A program made the position numbers and the translations under genes. The notes under the pieces are model-generated. The model ran no database searches and was not told the DNA's origin. It was given only the letters and a program-made list of their open reading frames with translations. A stretch of 64,000 nucleotides of DNA from Bacteroidota bacterium (GTDB lineage Bacteria > Bacteroidota > Bacteroidia > AKYH767-A > 2013-40CM-41-45), in the NCBI GenBank assembly GCA_016711505.1, contig JADJSV010000011.1, positions 14,987 through 78,986 on the forward strand, written 5' to 3'. This document shows, one piece after another, positions 17,878-26,274 of this stretch (position 1 is its first letter; each line of letters begins with the position of its first letter).

Positions 17878-19191
17878 ATGCATTCCGTTTCTGCGTTTTC
17901 CTTTAATTTTAACAAAAGCAAGCAAAAATTGCTTCTAATCCGCTTTTTCTCAGTGGTTTGGATGGTTATGCTTTTTTCAGGGGTTTCTTACGGTCAATCG
18001 AAGAAGGAACTGGAAAAGAAGAAGAATGCGATTCAAAAAGATATTGAATATACTAACCAGCTTTTAAAACAAACGAAGAAAAATAAATCTGCTTCATTGA
18101 ATCAGTTAGTGACTCTGAACAAAAAGATCACCTACCGGTCTGAACTTATTTCTACCATCAACACGGAAATCAATTCCGTGGAAACGGAGATCGGTGCTGT
18201 AAGTACAAATATTGATTCCTTGAATTCGAGAATGGTCAATCTGAAAAAGCAATATGGACAGATGCTTTATTTCGCGTATAGGAATCAAAGTACCTTTTCT
18301 AAATTGATGTTTGTTTTTTCTGCAGAAAGTTTTAACCAGGGATTTAAACGCATGCAATACTTGCGACAGTTAAGCAAGTATCGTGAACGTCAGCACGACA
18401 AGATCGTGGAGACGCAGGATTCACTTAATGGGAAGAAAACAAAACTGCAGACAGTAAAGCAAGATAAAAAGCAATTACTTACTTCTCAGGAACGTGAGAA
18501 AAAACAACTTGATAAAGAGAAGAAAGAGCAAGTGCACATGCTCAATAATCTGACTTCGCGCGAGAAAAGATTGCGTGCGGAATTAAAAGAGAAAGCACGT
18601 CAGGAACAAAAACTCGCAGATAAGATCGAAGACATCATCAGGAAAGAAATTGAGATGGCAAAGGCTGCAACGAAACGTCAGTCGAATTCAGGTGCAAGCG
18701 CAAGCAAACGAAAAACAGAAGTTCCTAATCCGGGTGCCGCTGTTTTGTCTAACACTCCGGAAACAATCAAACTCAGTAACGATTTCGAAAGCAATCGCGG
18801 TCGTTTACCTTGGCCGGTTGAACAGGGAATTATCAGTTCATCCTTCGGACGACATTCTCATCCTGTCTGGAAAGATGTTGTGGTGAATAATAATGGTGTA
18901 AACATCAACTCCGGTAAAGGCGCAAAAGCAAGATCGATCTTCGAAGGAAAAGTTATCCGTGTTCTACTCGTAGTCGATAAGTATGCTGTGTTAATTCAGC
19001 ATGGTGAATACTTTACATTGTACTCCAATCTTGAACAAGTTTATGTAAAAGCCGGCGACAAAGTCATAACCCGTCAGCCTTTAGGAGTCGTTCAAACCGA
19101 TGAGGAAGACGACAAAACGGAGCTTCACCTGGAGGTTTGGCGCGGAAGTAATAAAATGGATCCTGAAAACTGGATTGCCTCAAAAAGATAG
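17878..19191 (+). CDS. EnvC-like murein hydrolase activator, degenerate M23 domain
   Basis: Periplasmic protein of 437 residues. A signal segment (SVVWMVMLFSGVSYGQS) leads into long coiled coils (about 40-270), then a LytM/M23-type domain from about Pro311. The zinc ligands of active M23 enzymes are lost: the H-x(3)-D site reads NNNGVNINS, and YAHL reads YSNL. The overall strands (IISSSFGRHSHPVW, VLIQHGEYFTLYSNLEQVY, ELHLEVWRG) remain. This is the pattern of EnvC, which activates amidases rather than cutting peptidoglycan itself. In related genomes it follows DUF4292; here cysC and a T9SS gene lie between. tatA starts 143 bp downstream. Confidence 0.88.
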   Translation: MHSVSAFSFNFNKSKQKLLLIRFFSVVWMVMLFSGVSYGQSKKELEKKKNAIQKDIEYTNQLLKQTKKNKSASLNQLVTLNKKITYRSELISTINTEINSVETEIGAVSTNIDSLNSRMVNLKKQYGQMLYFAYRNQSTFSKLMFVFSAESFNQGFKRMQYLRQLSKYRERQHDKIVETQDSLNGKKTKLQTVKQDKKQLLTSQEREKKQLDKEKKEQVHMLNNLTSREKRLRAELKEKARQEQKLADKIEDIIRKEIEMAKAATKRQSNSGASASKRKTEVPNPGAAVLSNTPETIKLSNDFESNRGRLPWPVEQGIISSSFGRHSHPVWKDVVVNNNGVNINSGKGAKARSIFEGKVIRVLLVVDKYAVLIQHGEYFTLYSNLEQVYVKAGDKVITRQPLGVVQTDEEDDKTELHLEVWRGSNKMDPENWIASKR

Positions 19192-19294
19192 TTTCAACAA
19201 GAAAAACGGATATTTAACAATCAATAGTATAATTTAAATCATCATTTAAGGTAAATGAAAGGATAAATCTCACGATTCTGACAGGATTTTTCTT

Positions 19295-19302
19295 TACATT
19301 TG
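19295..19302 (+). promoter_or_regulatory. Bacteroidota -7 box (TACATTTG) of tatA
   Basis: TACATTTG matches TAnnTTTG and ends 32 bp before the tatA ATG. No clear TTG is present at the -33 distance. Confidence 0.55.
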
Positions 19303-19334
19303 CAACGGTTTAAAGAACCATAAATCAAATCAAA

Positions 19335-19529
19335 ATGATCTCATCGATTTTACTTGGATTTCTAGGCGGTCTTGGCGGCGGAGAAATTTTTCTTTTAGTA
19401 GTTGTTATCCTCATCTTTTTTGGAGGCAAAAGAATTCCTGAACTTGCCCGTGGACTTGGAAAAGGAATCAGAGAATTTAAAGATGCTAAAGATGGGTCCC
19501 CTACAAAGGACGACGAGTTAAAAAAATAA
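19335..19529 (+). CDS. tatA: Sec-independent translocase subunit TatA/TatE
   Basis: Pore-forming subunit of the twin-arginine export system, 64 residues. An N-terminal membrane helix (GGEIFLLVVVILIFFGGKRIP) carries the conserved FGGKRIPE hinge, followed by the amphipathic helix ELARGLGKGIREFKDA and a short charged tail. Length and motif are standard for TatA. It has its own promoter box at 19295. tatC is not in the window. Confidence 0.95.
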   Translation: MISSILLGFLGGLGGGEIFLLVVVILIFFGGKRIPELARGLGKGIREFKDAKDGSPTKDDELKK

Positions 19530-19538
19530 TTTCTGAAT

Positions 19539-19587
19539 GCGGATTTCGAATTTCTGATTGAAGCTCAATCCGCAATTCGAAATCCGC
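19539..19587. terminator. 14-bp inverted repeat between convergent genes
   Basis: GCGGATTTCGAATT (19539-19552) pairs perfectly with AATTCGAAATCCGC (19574-19587) across a 21-nt loop. It lies just after tatA and before the end of the convergent small gene, so it may end transcription on both strands, though no strong T-tract follows. Confidence 0.55.
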
Positions 19588-19600
19588 AATCCGAAATCTT

Positions 19601-19867
19601 TTACTTTGAGCTTCTGATTCTTTCGATCATGTCCACCGGAATCTCTTCCCGAAATGGTTCCAGTGCTTTATGGTCCCGACTTTCTAATTCCGAAATCAGT
19701 TTTTTCCCTTTTTGTACACTGATGAAATAAATGATCTGATCCCGATCGTACTTTTCTGTAGTTGACATTTCGTTTTCTACAAATAAACATCCGACTTTTC
19801 GCTTATTATTTTTCAGGTATAAGGTTGCAATCTTATTCAAATGGGGTGTGATATCATCTAATCCCAT
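19601..19867 (-). CDS. Small hypothetical protein
   Basis: Uncharacterised 88-residue protein starting MGLDDITPHLNKIATLYLK. It is charged, with no signal peptide or membrane helix, and predicted as mixed alpha/beta (KVGCLFVENE, DQIIYFISVQKGKKLI). The start ATG 19867 lies 14 bp inside the end of the upstream gene, so the two are probably translationally coupled. A longer in-frame version from 19912 would overlap more. A frameshifted single protein of about 190 residues is the alternative reading. I recognise no family. Confidence 0.6.
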   Translation of the reverse strand: MGLDDITPHLNKIATLYLKNNKRKVGCLFVENEMSTTEKYDRDQIIYFISVQKGKKLISELESRDHKALEPFREEIPVDMIERIRSSK

Positions 19868-20174
19868 GTGGCTGGAGGATGTTTGTGAAATTGTTGTAAA
19901 TGGCGCTTGCATAAGTTTCTTCGATCAGTTCTTCTTCCTGACGGTTGTTTTTAGTACTGTTTATAATTGCTGTAATGTCTATTCTGGTTACATTCTGATT
20001 AACCGTGCTGATCTCAAATACTAACTGACGGGCTTTCCGTAACCAGTTTCCTTCCTGATAAGCAATGACAACTGATGAATTCAGAGTCTGTACTATGAAA
20101 CCTTTTCGTAGTAACATCTCTTTTAATTTTTCTAAAACTTCGGGCAAAGCAAGCCCAAGTAGCGCAGTTTCCAT
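19854..20174 (-). CDS. Small hypothetical protein
   Basis: Uncharacterised 106-residue protein starting METALLGLALPEVLEKLKEM. The visible pattern is helix (residues 5-22), then alternating strands (FIVQTLNSSVVIAY, VTRIDITAIIN) and an acidic helix EEELIEETYASAIYNNF. No signal peptide. The frame is open upstream to 20288, but that part is Cys-rich and overlaps a hairpin, so ATG 20174 is preferred. It overlaps the following small gene by 14 bp. No family recognised. Confidence 0.6.
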   Translation of the reverse strand: METALLGLALPEVLEKLKEMLLRKGFIVQTLNSSVVIAYQEGNWLRKARQLVFEISTVNQNVTRIDITAIINSTKNNRQEEELIEETYASAIYNNFTNILQPHGIR

Positions 20175-20491
20175 AGTGCTAGATTGAATTGTGATCCTGC
20201 CCGTACAGACGTACGTACAGTATTCGGTAAATGGTTTTTTTGAGAATGTGTTGCTACAGCAGACGCAACACATGTAGTAGAAAGACAATTCGAAAATACC
20301 GTATTGACGGGCCTTTGTCCATTATTTTAAGTCAATCGGCATGTAGTGGCAGTCAATCGAGGGTTTGGGGGAGTGAATGGCGGGTTGAAAGCGGTGGAAA
20401 TGGGGTCGAATTGGGTTAGAAGGCCAAGATCAAGGGATGCGCAGTCTTGGAGATTAGATTCAATCTTGATATCAGTCGTGACTACTGGATT
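20175..20491. other. Intergenic region with a hairpin, no gene seen
   Basis: About 320 bp without a supported gene. It has a 9-bp hairpin ATGTGTTGC / GCAACACAT at 20246-20254 and 20265-20273, and a short self-complementary run ACGTACGT near 20211. Open frames across it are Ser/Arg-rich and not protein-like. The CGCAGA element follows directly. Confidence 0.6.
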
Positions 20492-20679
20492 TGCGGGAGA
20501 AAAAACACACAGAATTCTTTCCCGCAGAGTTCGCAGAGTACGCAGAAAATCCGCAGAAATTCCTGCGGAATTGTATTTATTTGTTGGAAAATTTTCCTTT
20601 TATGAAATTCAACATTGATTTATGATCTCGCAGAGATCTCTGCGGATTTTCTGCGAACTCTGCGCAATTCTGCGGGAAA
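20492..20679 (+). repeat. CGCAGA nested inverted-repeat element, copy 1
   Basis: A 188-bp non-coding element. Its core 20518-20679 has near-perfect terminal inverted repeats of about 40 bp starting TTTCCCGCAGA and ending TCTGCGGGAAA, each holding four CGCAGA words 9-11 bp apart. Inside are two short hairpins, AATTCCTGCGGAATT on the left and ATCTCGCAGAGAT on the right. A small outer stem-loop (GCGGGAGAAAAAACACACAG, 20492 onward) flanks the left end. A second full copy lies at 57258-57446. No open frame or transposase lies within it, so it resembles a MITE. Confidence 0.8.
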
Positions 20680-20751
20680 TAAATTACCTATCACAAATGC
20701 ACACTTTCACCTACAAGAAATACCTAAATTTGATAACTCAATCCAACCCCT

Positions 20752-22041
20752 GTGTTCAAACGAATCCTTCTTTTTTTCTTTATCCTGACATTCAACCAAT
20801 CGTTCGCTCAGCAAACTGTTGCATCGAAGAATACTTCAGATACTTCCTGCAACCGCTCATCATCAGCATGGAAAAATATATACAGCAAAGTAGCGACTTA
20901 TCTGCCGCATGAAAACAGTCCGCTTAAAACCGTAGGAATAAATCTGATCATCATGCAGAATGATACCGGTGGAAATGGATACACCGATTCAGAGGAACAC
21001 CTGAAAGAACTCAGAACACTTTTCGGGTATGTAAAAAATTTATACGCAAAAAACTCAAAGCCATCCGATCCTATTCAAGGTGTAACAGATTTGAAAAGTA
21101 AATTCATCGATCTTGAATTGAAAGGAATTTATTTTTACAAAAACAGCACACTCAATAAATCTGCAAATGTTCAAGGCTTGCTTTCTTATCTCACAAAAAA
21201 TGATCCCGAACGATTGCAGTATCTGAATGTATTTCTCACCGAAGCCGGACACGGACTTGCTTATGCAACAAGAGGTGTATCATATGATACAAAAGGAAAT
21301 TTAGGAGTCGTAATGCCCGGCATCTGGTCGTGGAGTCCCGGAAGTAATTATGCATCGGCAACAGAAATGGCGCATGAGATCGGACACATCTTTGATCTGT
21401 GTCATACTTACCTCGGTGGCGGTTGTGCCGGAACACTCAAAGCAATGGGTACTGATCCTGACACCGGCGATTGGTTTCCCGATGTATTCGGAACACCGTA
21501 TCCCGGAAATGCTCCGCACACAGCACCAACAAAAGTATTTCCGTGGGAGTATGATGTAAACAAAGATACTGCTGATAAAGTCACCAACAATTTACACGGC
21601 GGCTTCCGCGATGAATCTTATTTGTCGCCGCTGCAGATCGCAAAATGTCATCGTGCATTGTCAGTGAAAAATGCATCGCGTTATGTAACATCATGTACAT
21701 ATGATTCAAGCAATGCGTGGATCATTACATCCGATGAAGAATGGGATTTCAAAATGAAGTGGGACAAAGATATTTTCATCCGTAATAAAGCCACAGTAAA
21801 TTTTGAATGCCATTTATCCATGCCACAGCGTTCAAAGATCGTAGTTGAAAAAGGTTCAACGCTGATCATCAGCGGAACTGTTGCAAATGATTGCGAAGAT
21901 GGATGGGATGGGACGATAGAGGTGAAGAGTGGTGGAAAATTGATCTTGCTTTCGAGTGCTGTGATCAAATTCAAAAACAATGGGAAGATAAAAGTTGAGA
22001 GGAGATTGTTTGGGCGGGGGAAAGTGAAAATTATTAATTAA
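20752..22041 (+). CDS. Secreted pappalysin-like (M43-type) zinc metalloprotease
   Basis: Exported protein of 429 residues with signal peptide MFKRILLFFFILTFNQSFAQ. The zinc motif HEIGHIFDLCH has the HExxHxxxxxH spacing of metzincins, with Asp where most have Gly, and is followed by TYLGGGCAG, as in pappalysins. The N-terminal part has a DUF-like strand pattern (PLKTVGINLIIMQNDTGGNGY). The C-terminal about 110 residues are beta-rich (IFIRNKATVNFECHL, KSGGKLILLSSAVIKFKNNG), like a carbohydrate-binding or right-handed helix module. No T9SS sorting domain is seen, unlike other secreted enzymes here. The start is GTG at 20752. Protease family is likely; substrate unknown. Confidence 0.78.
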   Translation: MFKRILLFFFILTFNQSFAQQTVASKNTSDTSCNRSSSAWKNIYSKVATYLPHENSPLKTVGINLIIMQNDTGGNGYTDSEEHLKELRTLFGYVKNLYAKNSKPSDPIQGVTDLKSKFIDLELKGIYFYKNSTLNKSANVQGLLSYLTKNDPERLQYLNVFLTEAGHGLAYATRGVSYDTKGNLGVVMPGIWSWSPGSNYASATEMAHEIGHIFDLCHTYLGGGCAGTLKAMGTDPDTGDWFPDVFGTPYPGNAPHTAPTKVFPWEYDVNKDTADKVTNNLHGGFRDESYLSPLQIAKCHRALSVKNASRYVTSCTYDSSNAWIITSDEEWDFKMKWDKDIFIRNKATVNFECHLSMPQRSKIVVEKGSTLIISGTVANDCEDGWDGTIEVKSGGKLILLSSAVIKFKNNGKIKVERRLFGRGKVKIIN

Positions 22042-22106
22042 ATTGACTCTATTTTAGTTTTTTAAAGATTTAGGATCAAAAACCGAATTAAAATAATTCG
22101 AAAATG

Positions 22107-22136
22107 TTTGCCAATTGAAATTGTTTGTTATTTTTG
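22107..22136 (+). promoter_or_regulatory. Bacteroidota promoter (TTTG-N18-TATTTTTG)
   Basis: TTTG at 22107-22110 and TATTTTTG at 22129-22136 are separated by 18 bp, close to the -33/-7 consensus. The ATG of the T9SS protein lies 26 bp downstream. Confidence 0.6.
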
Positions 22137-22162
22137 ATGAAGTCTTTTAATATATTCCCAGT

Positions 22163-23761
22163 ATGAAAAGTATAATTTTACTTTTGTTTTTGTTGCTTTT
22201 GGCACAATTGTCCTGGTGTCAATCTACTTTTCAGAAAACATATAATCATTCTGTACCTGGCGTTCTTGTTCAAGATCATATTTATTCGATACTTCTTGAC
22301 TCAAGTGAAAACATTGTGTTAAGCGGGAATACAAAAGATTTTATTCAACAAACATCTTCGGCAGCGGTTCTAAAAACAAACACCGATGGAAACCTTCTTT
22401 GGTTTAAACTATATGCGTATACGCCGACCAATAATGATGCTACTGCCTCGTTGCTTTTGCCAGATAACAATTATGTAGTAGCCGGTACTTTATCGGATTC
22501 ATCATGGGGTGACAACAGCAGTTTTATTTTTAGAACTGATTCAAATGGAAACCTAGTATGGTCAAAGATCTATTCATTTAATTTACCCACTATTTATCTT
22601 TATTCACTTTCAAATTACAACGGAAGTATTTATACCGGTGGAACATTAAATAATACTCAAACCGGCACATTCCAGGATTTTTTCTTTACGAAACTTGATT
22701 ATAATGGACATGTGGTTTGGAGTAAATATTTATACGATACTTTGGATAATGAATTTCACGATTTTTCAATTACAAGCGATGGCGGAATCGCATTTTCAGG
22801 AGACAGATTGATAGATAATTTTCCGGCGAACACAGATATTTATTTCGGAAAGCTTGATTCAACAGGGCAATTATTATGGAGCAAACAAATCTTATTGCCG
22901 GGCTTCGAAGGTAACAGGTCTAGGATTAGAGAAACGATTGATGGGGGTTATATGGTATTTACATATACACAAAGTGTGGGGCTTGGTAGTAGCGACTTTC
23001 TGTTTTTAAAAACAGATTCCATAGGAAATGTTGTTTGGTCAAAACTAATTGGAACCATCAATTCAGAAGTTCCGGCAACTATAAATCAATTACCGAATGG
23101 CAGTTTTTCAGTAACTGGATTGGTCGGGACTTCGAACTCTGACGTAGCCGTTGGTTTTAATATTGACTTAAGCGGAAATGTATCTTCTGTTTCTACATAT
23201 GGTTTAACAAATGGAACGCGATTTGGTGTTTCTGCAGTTCTCAATAATTATATTGTTAATGCAGGCGATCATAGTCCATCATATCAAAGTATGGAAGGGG
23301 ATTTTTATATTGTGAAGACAGACTTAACAGGATATAGTGGATGTTTTGAAACTCCTTATTTGTTTAGCGATTCGTCATTTACCCTTAGCATTTCGGAGGT
23401 AGATGATTCTGTAATTGAAATGGTTGCACCACTTACCGATGTTTCAATGATTATGTATGATGCCACATCTTCTATTACAGAAACAACTCTGTGCATGACA
23501 GCAGTTGACAATAACGGAGATTTGGAAAGCCAAGTAAAAATATTCCCTAATCCGAATTACGGCAAATTTAATTTAGTGCGAGAAAATTATTTTAACACTG
23601 TATGTCGTATCTATAATGTTTTTGGAGAATTAGTTTTAGAAGAAGCAGTGATAGGAAATTCTAATTCATTTGATGTGGATTTACCTTCGGGAATTTACTT
23701 TTTGAGTTTGGAAAATGGAATTGAATTACTACCTGTATCAAAAAAATTTATTATTCTTTGA
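22163..23761 (+). CDS. T9SS type A sorting domain protein, W-S-K propeller repeats
   Basis: Secreted protein of 532 residues. Signal peptide MKSIILLLFLLLLAQLSWC. The body consists of repeated blades with the consensus KTDSNGNLVWSK (for example residues about 128-140, 175-190, 230-245, 285-300), typical of large surface proteins of Bacteroidota with beta-propeller folds. The C-terminal about 75 residues are a type A sorting domain: KIFPNPNYGKFNLV, CRIYNVFGELVLEEAV, LPSGIYFLSLENG. It should be exported and anchored by the T9SS. No enzymatic motif. It is followed by a clear terminator. Confidence 0.88.
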   Translation: MKSIILLLFLLLLAQLSWCQSTFQKTYNHSVPGVLVQDHIYSILLDSSENIVLSGNTKDFIQQTSSAAVLKTNTDGNLLWFKLYAYTPTNNDATASLLLPDNNYVVAGTLSDSSWGDNSSFIFRTDSNGNLVWSKIYSFNLPTIYLYSLSNYNGSIYTGGTLNNTQTGTFQDFFFTKLDYNGHVVWSKYLYDTLDNEFHDFSITSDGGIAFSGDRLIDNFPANTDIYFGKLDSTGQLLWSKQILLPGFEGNRSRIRETIDGGYMVFTYTQSVGLGSSDFLFLKTDSIGNVVWSKLIGTINSEVPATINQLPNGSFSVTGLVGTSNSDVAVGFNIDLSGNVSSVSTYGLTNGTRFGVSAVLNNYIVNAGDHSPSYQSMEGDFYIVKTDLTGYSGCFETPYLFSDSSFTLSISEVDDSVIEMVAPLTDVSMIMYDATSSITETTLCMTAVDNNGDLESQVKIFPNPNYGKFNLVRENYFNTVCRIYNVFGELVLEEAVIGNSNSFDVDLPSGIYFLSLENGIELLPVSKKFIIL

Positions 23762-23831
23762 ATGGTGAGTGAATGGTGAACAAGGTTGTCATTAATTAAA
23801 ATTTATTTTTTTAATATTATTTTTTTCGAAG

Positions 23832-23869
23832 GCCCTCACAGAAATTTATTTTTGTGAGGGCTTTTTTTT
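23832..23869 (+). terminator. Intrinsic terminator
   Basis: GCCCTCACA (23832-23840) pairs with TGTGAGGGC (23853-23861), followed by eight T. It lies 70 bp after the T9SS gene stop. Confidence 0.9.
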
Positions 23870-23910
23870 GGCTGGATATTTATTTTTTAATTTTGGAAAA
23901 CTTGGGGTGA

Positions 23911-24110
23911 TTCATATGTGATCCCTCTGGGATCGGGGCTTGTTCATTATTTATTTTTCTACCGTTATGTGATCCCTCTGGGATCGGGGCTTGCGCATTA
24001 TTTATTTTTCTACCGATATGTGATCCCTCTGGGATCGGGGCTTGTGCATTATTTAATTTTCTACCGATATGTGATCCCTCTGGGATCGGGCTTTGCCTAC
24101 TGATATAAGT
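23911..24110 (+). repeat. REP-like tandem array 1, 51-bp unit, four copies
   Basis: Four units begin at 23918, 23969, 24020 and 24071, exactly 51 bp apart. Each starts with the palindrome GATCCCTCTGGGATC (6-bp stem, 3-nt loop TCT), then GGGGCTTG and a tail ending TTTTTCTACCG. The unit is 17 codons long, so it makes a repetitive open frame that is not considered a gene. The palindrome type matches arrays 2 and 3. Confidence 0.9.
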
Positions 24111-24527
24111 CCCTCCGAGATTGAGATTTAGTTTTGACTTATTTTTCTGCCCCTTGTGAATTCCTTTTAGGATTGTTTTTGGGTTATTTTATTTCCTAAG
24201 GCCAATCCTCAGAGATTGAATTTTCCGGACGATTTTTGACCTGGGAAATTTGATTTCTACAGAGAAAAGCTTCTATTTGAAATTTACTCAGAAATAAAGA
24301 ATTTAGAGCTAACACCAACTTCCATTTACTACCATCCAAATTTAACAATATCCGTAAATGTTTGATATTCAGCATAAAACGATAAATGTTAAGGCTGTTC
24401 TTCAGACAAAACATAGAATTTGAACCTACCTTCGTAATCTCCACAAAACACAGGCTTTTCAAATTGTGAATTTGTAAGAAGCTCAAAGCTTTAGCTGTAA
24501 ATTCATTTGGCGTTCATCGTATCAGGA
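24111..24527. other. Intergenic region, decayed repeat tail, no gene seen
   Basis: The first about 130 bp carry eroded REP-like heads (for example GTCCCTCCGAGATTGAG near 24109). The remainder is AT-rich. A 96-codon open frame on the minus strand (24196-24486) has no recognisable features and is not called. Confidence 0.5.
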
Positions 24528-24557
24528 TTGTCAATTATCAGATAATCATATCTTTGC
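24528..24557 (+). promoter_or_regulatory. Bacteroidota promoter (TTG-N19-TATCTTTG)
   Basis: TTG at 24528-24530 and TATCTTTG at 24550-24557 with 19 bp between them match the Bacteroidota -33/-7 consensus well. The MltD-like ATG is 58 bp downstream. Confidence 0.75.
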
Positions 24558-24615
24558 AACCCCACGAAAGCTTGAAATTTATGTAGAAACAGTGTTTAAA
24601 CAGAAGGGACAATAC

Positions 24616-26148
24616 ATGAAGCGAATTTCCAATTTACTTTTATCCGCAGCGATACTTTCTGTATCGGTGTTTTCTATTGCACCGGTCAACGCTCAGTTGA
24701 TCAACGAACAACAAAACGTTATTCCGGATTCTTATGATCCGATTGCCGCAACTCTTGATAGCTTACTAAACCTTAGTTACGTTCAGCGACTAAACTCTAA
24801 TTCAGCATATGGTTTTACGTCAAGTAATTTCCGTCCGCAGGAAGTGCCGGTTTATTCGGGCGATGTGATCGCAAAGCGAATGGAGAAAATCCAGACACCA
24901 ATCCCTCTTACATATAATTCAATGGTGAAAGATTACATTGATATGTATGCGGTTCGTAAGCGTGGCTTAACGGAAAGAGTAATGGGACTTTCGAATTTGT
25001 ATTTTCCTATGTACGAACAGATCCTCGATCAGCAGGGTTTGCCGGTTGAATTCAAATATCTTTCTATCGTTGAAAGTGCGTTGAATCCAATGGCGGTTTC
25101 ACATTGCGGTGCAACAGGCTTGTGGCAATTTATGTTTGCTACCGGAAAATTATACGATCTGAAAATTAATTCAATGATCGACGAACGTCGTGATCCTGAA
25201 AAATCTACTTATGCTGCATGTCAGTATTTCAAAGACATGTATGCAATCTATAACGACTGGCTTTTAGTAATTGCAGCTTACAACTGCGGTGCAGGAAATG
25301 TCAACAAAGCAATTGCACGCAGCGGAGGTAAAAGAACGTTCTGGGAAATTTGTAATTACCTGCCAAAAGAAACTCGTGGTTATGTTCCTGCATTCATTGC
25401 TGTTACTTACCTGATGTCTTATCCGGCTGAACACAATCTTACTCCTGTCGCTCCTGCACTTACTTACTTTGATGCAGATACAGTAATGGTCGATCAGAAA
25501 GTTTCATTGAAAGCTATTGCCGATGCAACGAACACTCCACTCGACATGATTCAATATCTGAATCCGATTTACAAACGTGGTGTCGTTCCTGTTTCTGATG
25601 AGCCAATGGTTGTAAAACTTCCATCCAATAAGATCAACACTTATCTGGCTAATTTATCTTCGATATACAAACCTGCCGAAGACAGCTACACTGCAACTTT
25701 TGCATCAAGCGAAAAAGTAAATGTAAGTTCTGATGGAAATGATGAGATCCGCAAAACACATAAAGTAAGAAGAGGCGATAATTTACAATCAATTGCAAAA
25801 CGATATTCTTGTTCCGTTACAGAATTAAAAAAATGGAATCGTTTAAAGTCTACACGACTAAAAGCAGGACAATACCTGACAGTTTTTGTTCCTGAGAAAA
25901 AAGCTCCTGCTAAACTTGCTGAAAAAACTGAGACTGTAAAACCTGCAAGTACTCTTATAGCAAATCAAAGCACTGATTCAACAAACGGCAGCCGCTTTGT
26001 TTATCATGTTGTAGCACCCGGTGACACACTGTGGAAAATTGCTCAACGTTATGAGGGGATGACTGTAGACCAGATTAAAGAAATGAATCAACTACAGTCC
26101 AACGACCTTAAGGTAGGTACACGAATCAAAGTAAAGGTTCAAGGGTAA
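24616..26148 (+). CDS. Membrane-bound lytic murein transglycosylase D-like, two LysM domains
   Basis: Exported peptidoglycan-cleaving enzyme of 510 residues. Signal peptide MKRISNLLLSAAILSVSVFS. The SLT domain covers about 100-290, with catalytic Glu153 in IVESALNPMAVS, the ATGLWQFMFATG motif and AAYNCGAGNVNKAI. Two LysM peptidoglycan-binding domains follow at about 382-427 (HKVRRGDNLQSIAKRYSC) and 463-508 (YHVVAPGDTLWKIAQRY). The architecture equals MltD. I start at ATG 24616 rather than GTG 24592, because the signal peptide begins there. It has its own promoter and terminator, so it is a single-gene unit. Confidence 0.92.
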   Translation: MKRISNLLLSAAILSVSVFSIAPVNAQLINEQQNVIPDSYDPIAATLDSLLNLSYVQRLNSNSAYGFTSSNFRPQEVPVYSGDVIAKRMEKIQTPIPLTYNSMVKDYIDMYAVRKRGLTERVMGLSNLYFPMYEQILDQQGLPVEFKYLSIVESALNPMAVSHCGATGLWQFMFATGKLYDLKINSMIDERRDPEKSTYAACQYFKDMYAIYNDWLLVIAAYNCGAGNVNKAIARSGGKRTFWEICNYLPKETRGYVPAFIAVTYLMSYPAEHNLTPVAPALTYFDADTVMVDQKVSLKAIADATNTPLDMIQYLNPIYKRGVVPVSDEPMVVKLPSNKINTYLANLSSIYKPAEDSYTATFASSEKVNVSSDGNDEIRKTHKVRRGDNLQSIAKRYSCSVTELKKWNRLKSTRLKAGQYLTVFVPEKKAPAKLAEKTETVKPASTLIANQSTDSTNGSRFVYHVVAPGDTLWKIAQRYEGMTVDQIKEMNQLQSNDLKVGTRIKVKVQG

Positions 26149-26169
26149 TCATTTACTCAAAAGATATTT

Positions 26170-26200
26170 AAAAGGCACCTTTTAGGGGTGCTTTTTTTTT
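26170..26200 (+). terminator. Intrinsic terminator
   Basis: GCACC (26174-26178) pairs with GGTGC (26187-26191), extended by AAA/TTT pairs, and is followed by nine T. It ends the MltD-like transcript. Confidence 0.85.
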
Positions 26201-26248
26201 GATTCATTTTTTGACCGATGGGTCATACAACCTTTCGGCTAAAATCCG

Positions 26249-26256
26249 TACTTTTG
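26249..26256 (+). promoter_or_regulatory. Bacteroidota -7 box (TACTTTTG)
   Basis: TACTTTTG lies 18 bp upstream of the ATG at 26275. It supports that start over the upstream in-frame ATG at 26218, which would lie before the promoter. Confidence 0.6.
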
Positions 26257-26274
26257 TTATACAAAATCCTAATT

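Noticed and set aside
24196..24486. 96-codon open frame on the minus strand
   Set aside because: No signal, domain or codon pattern supports it and it lies in an AT-rich gap with repeat remains.
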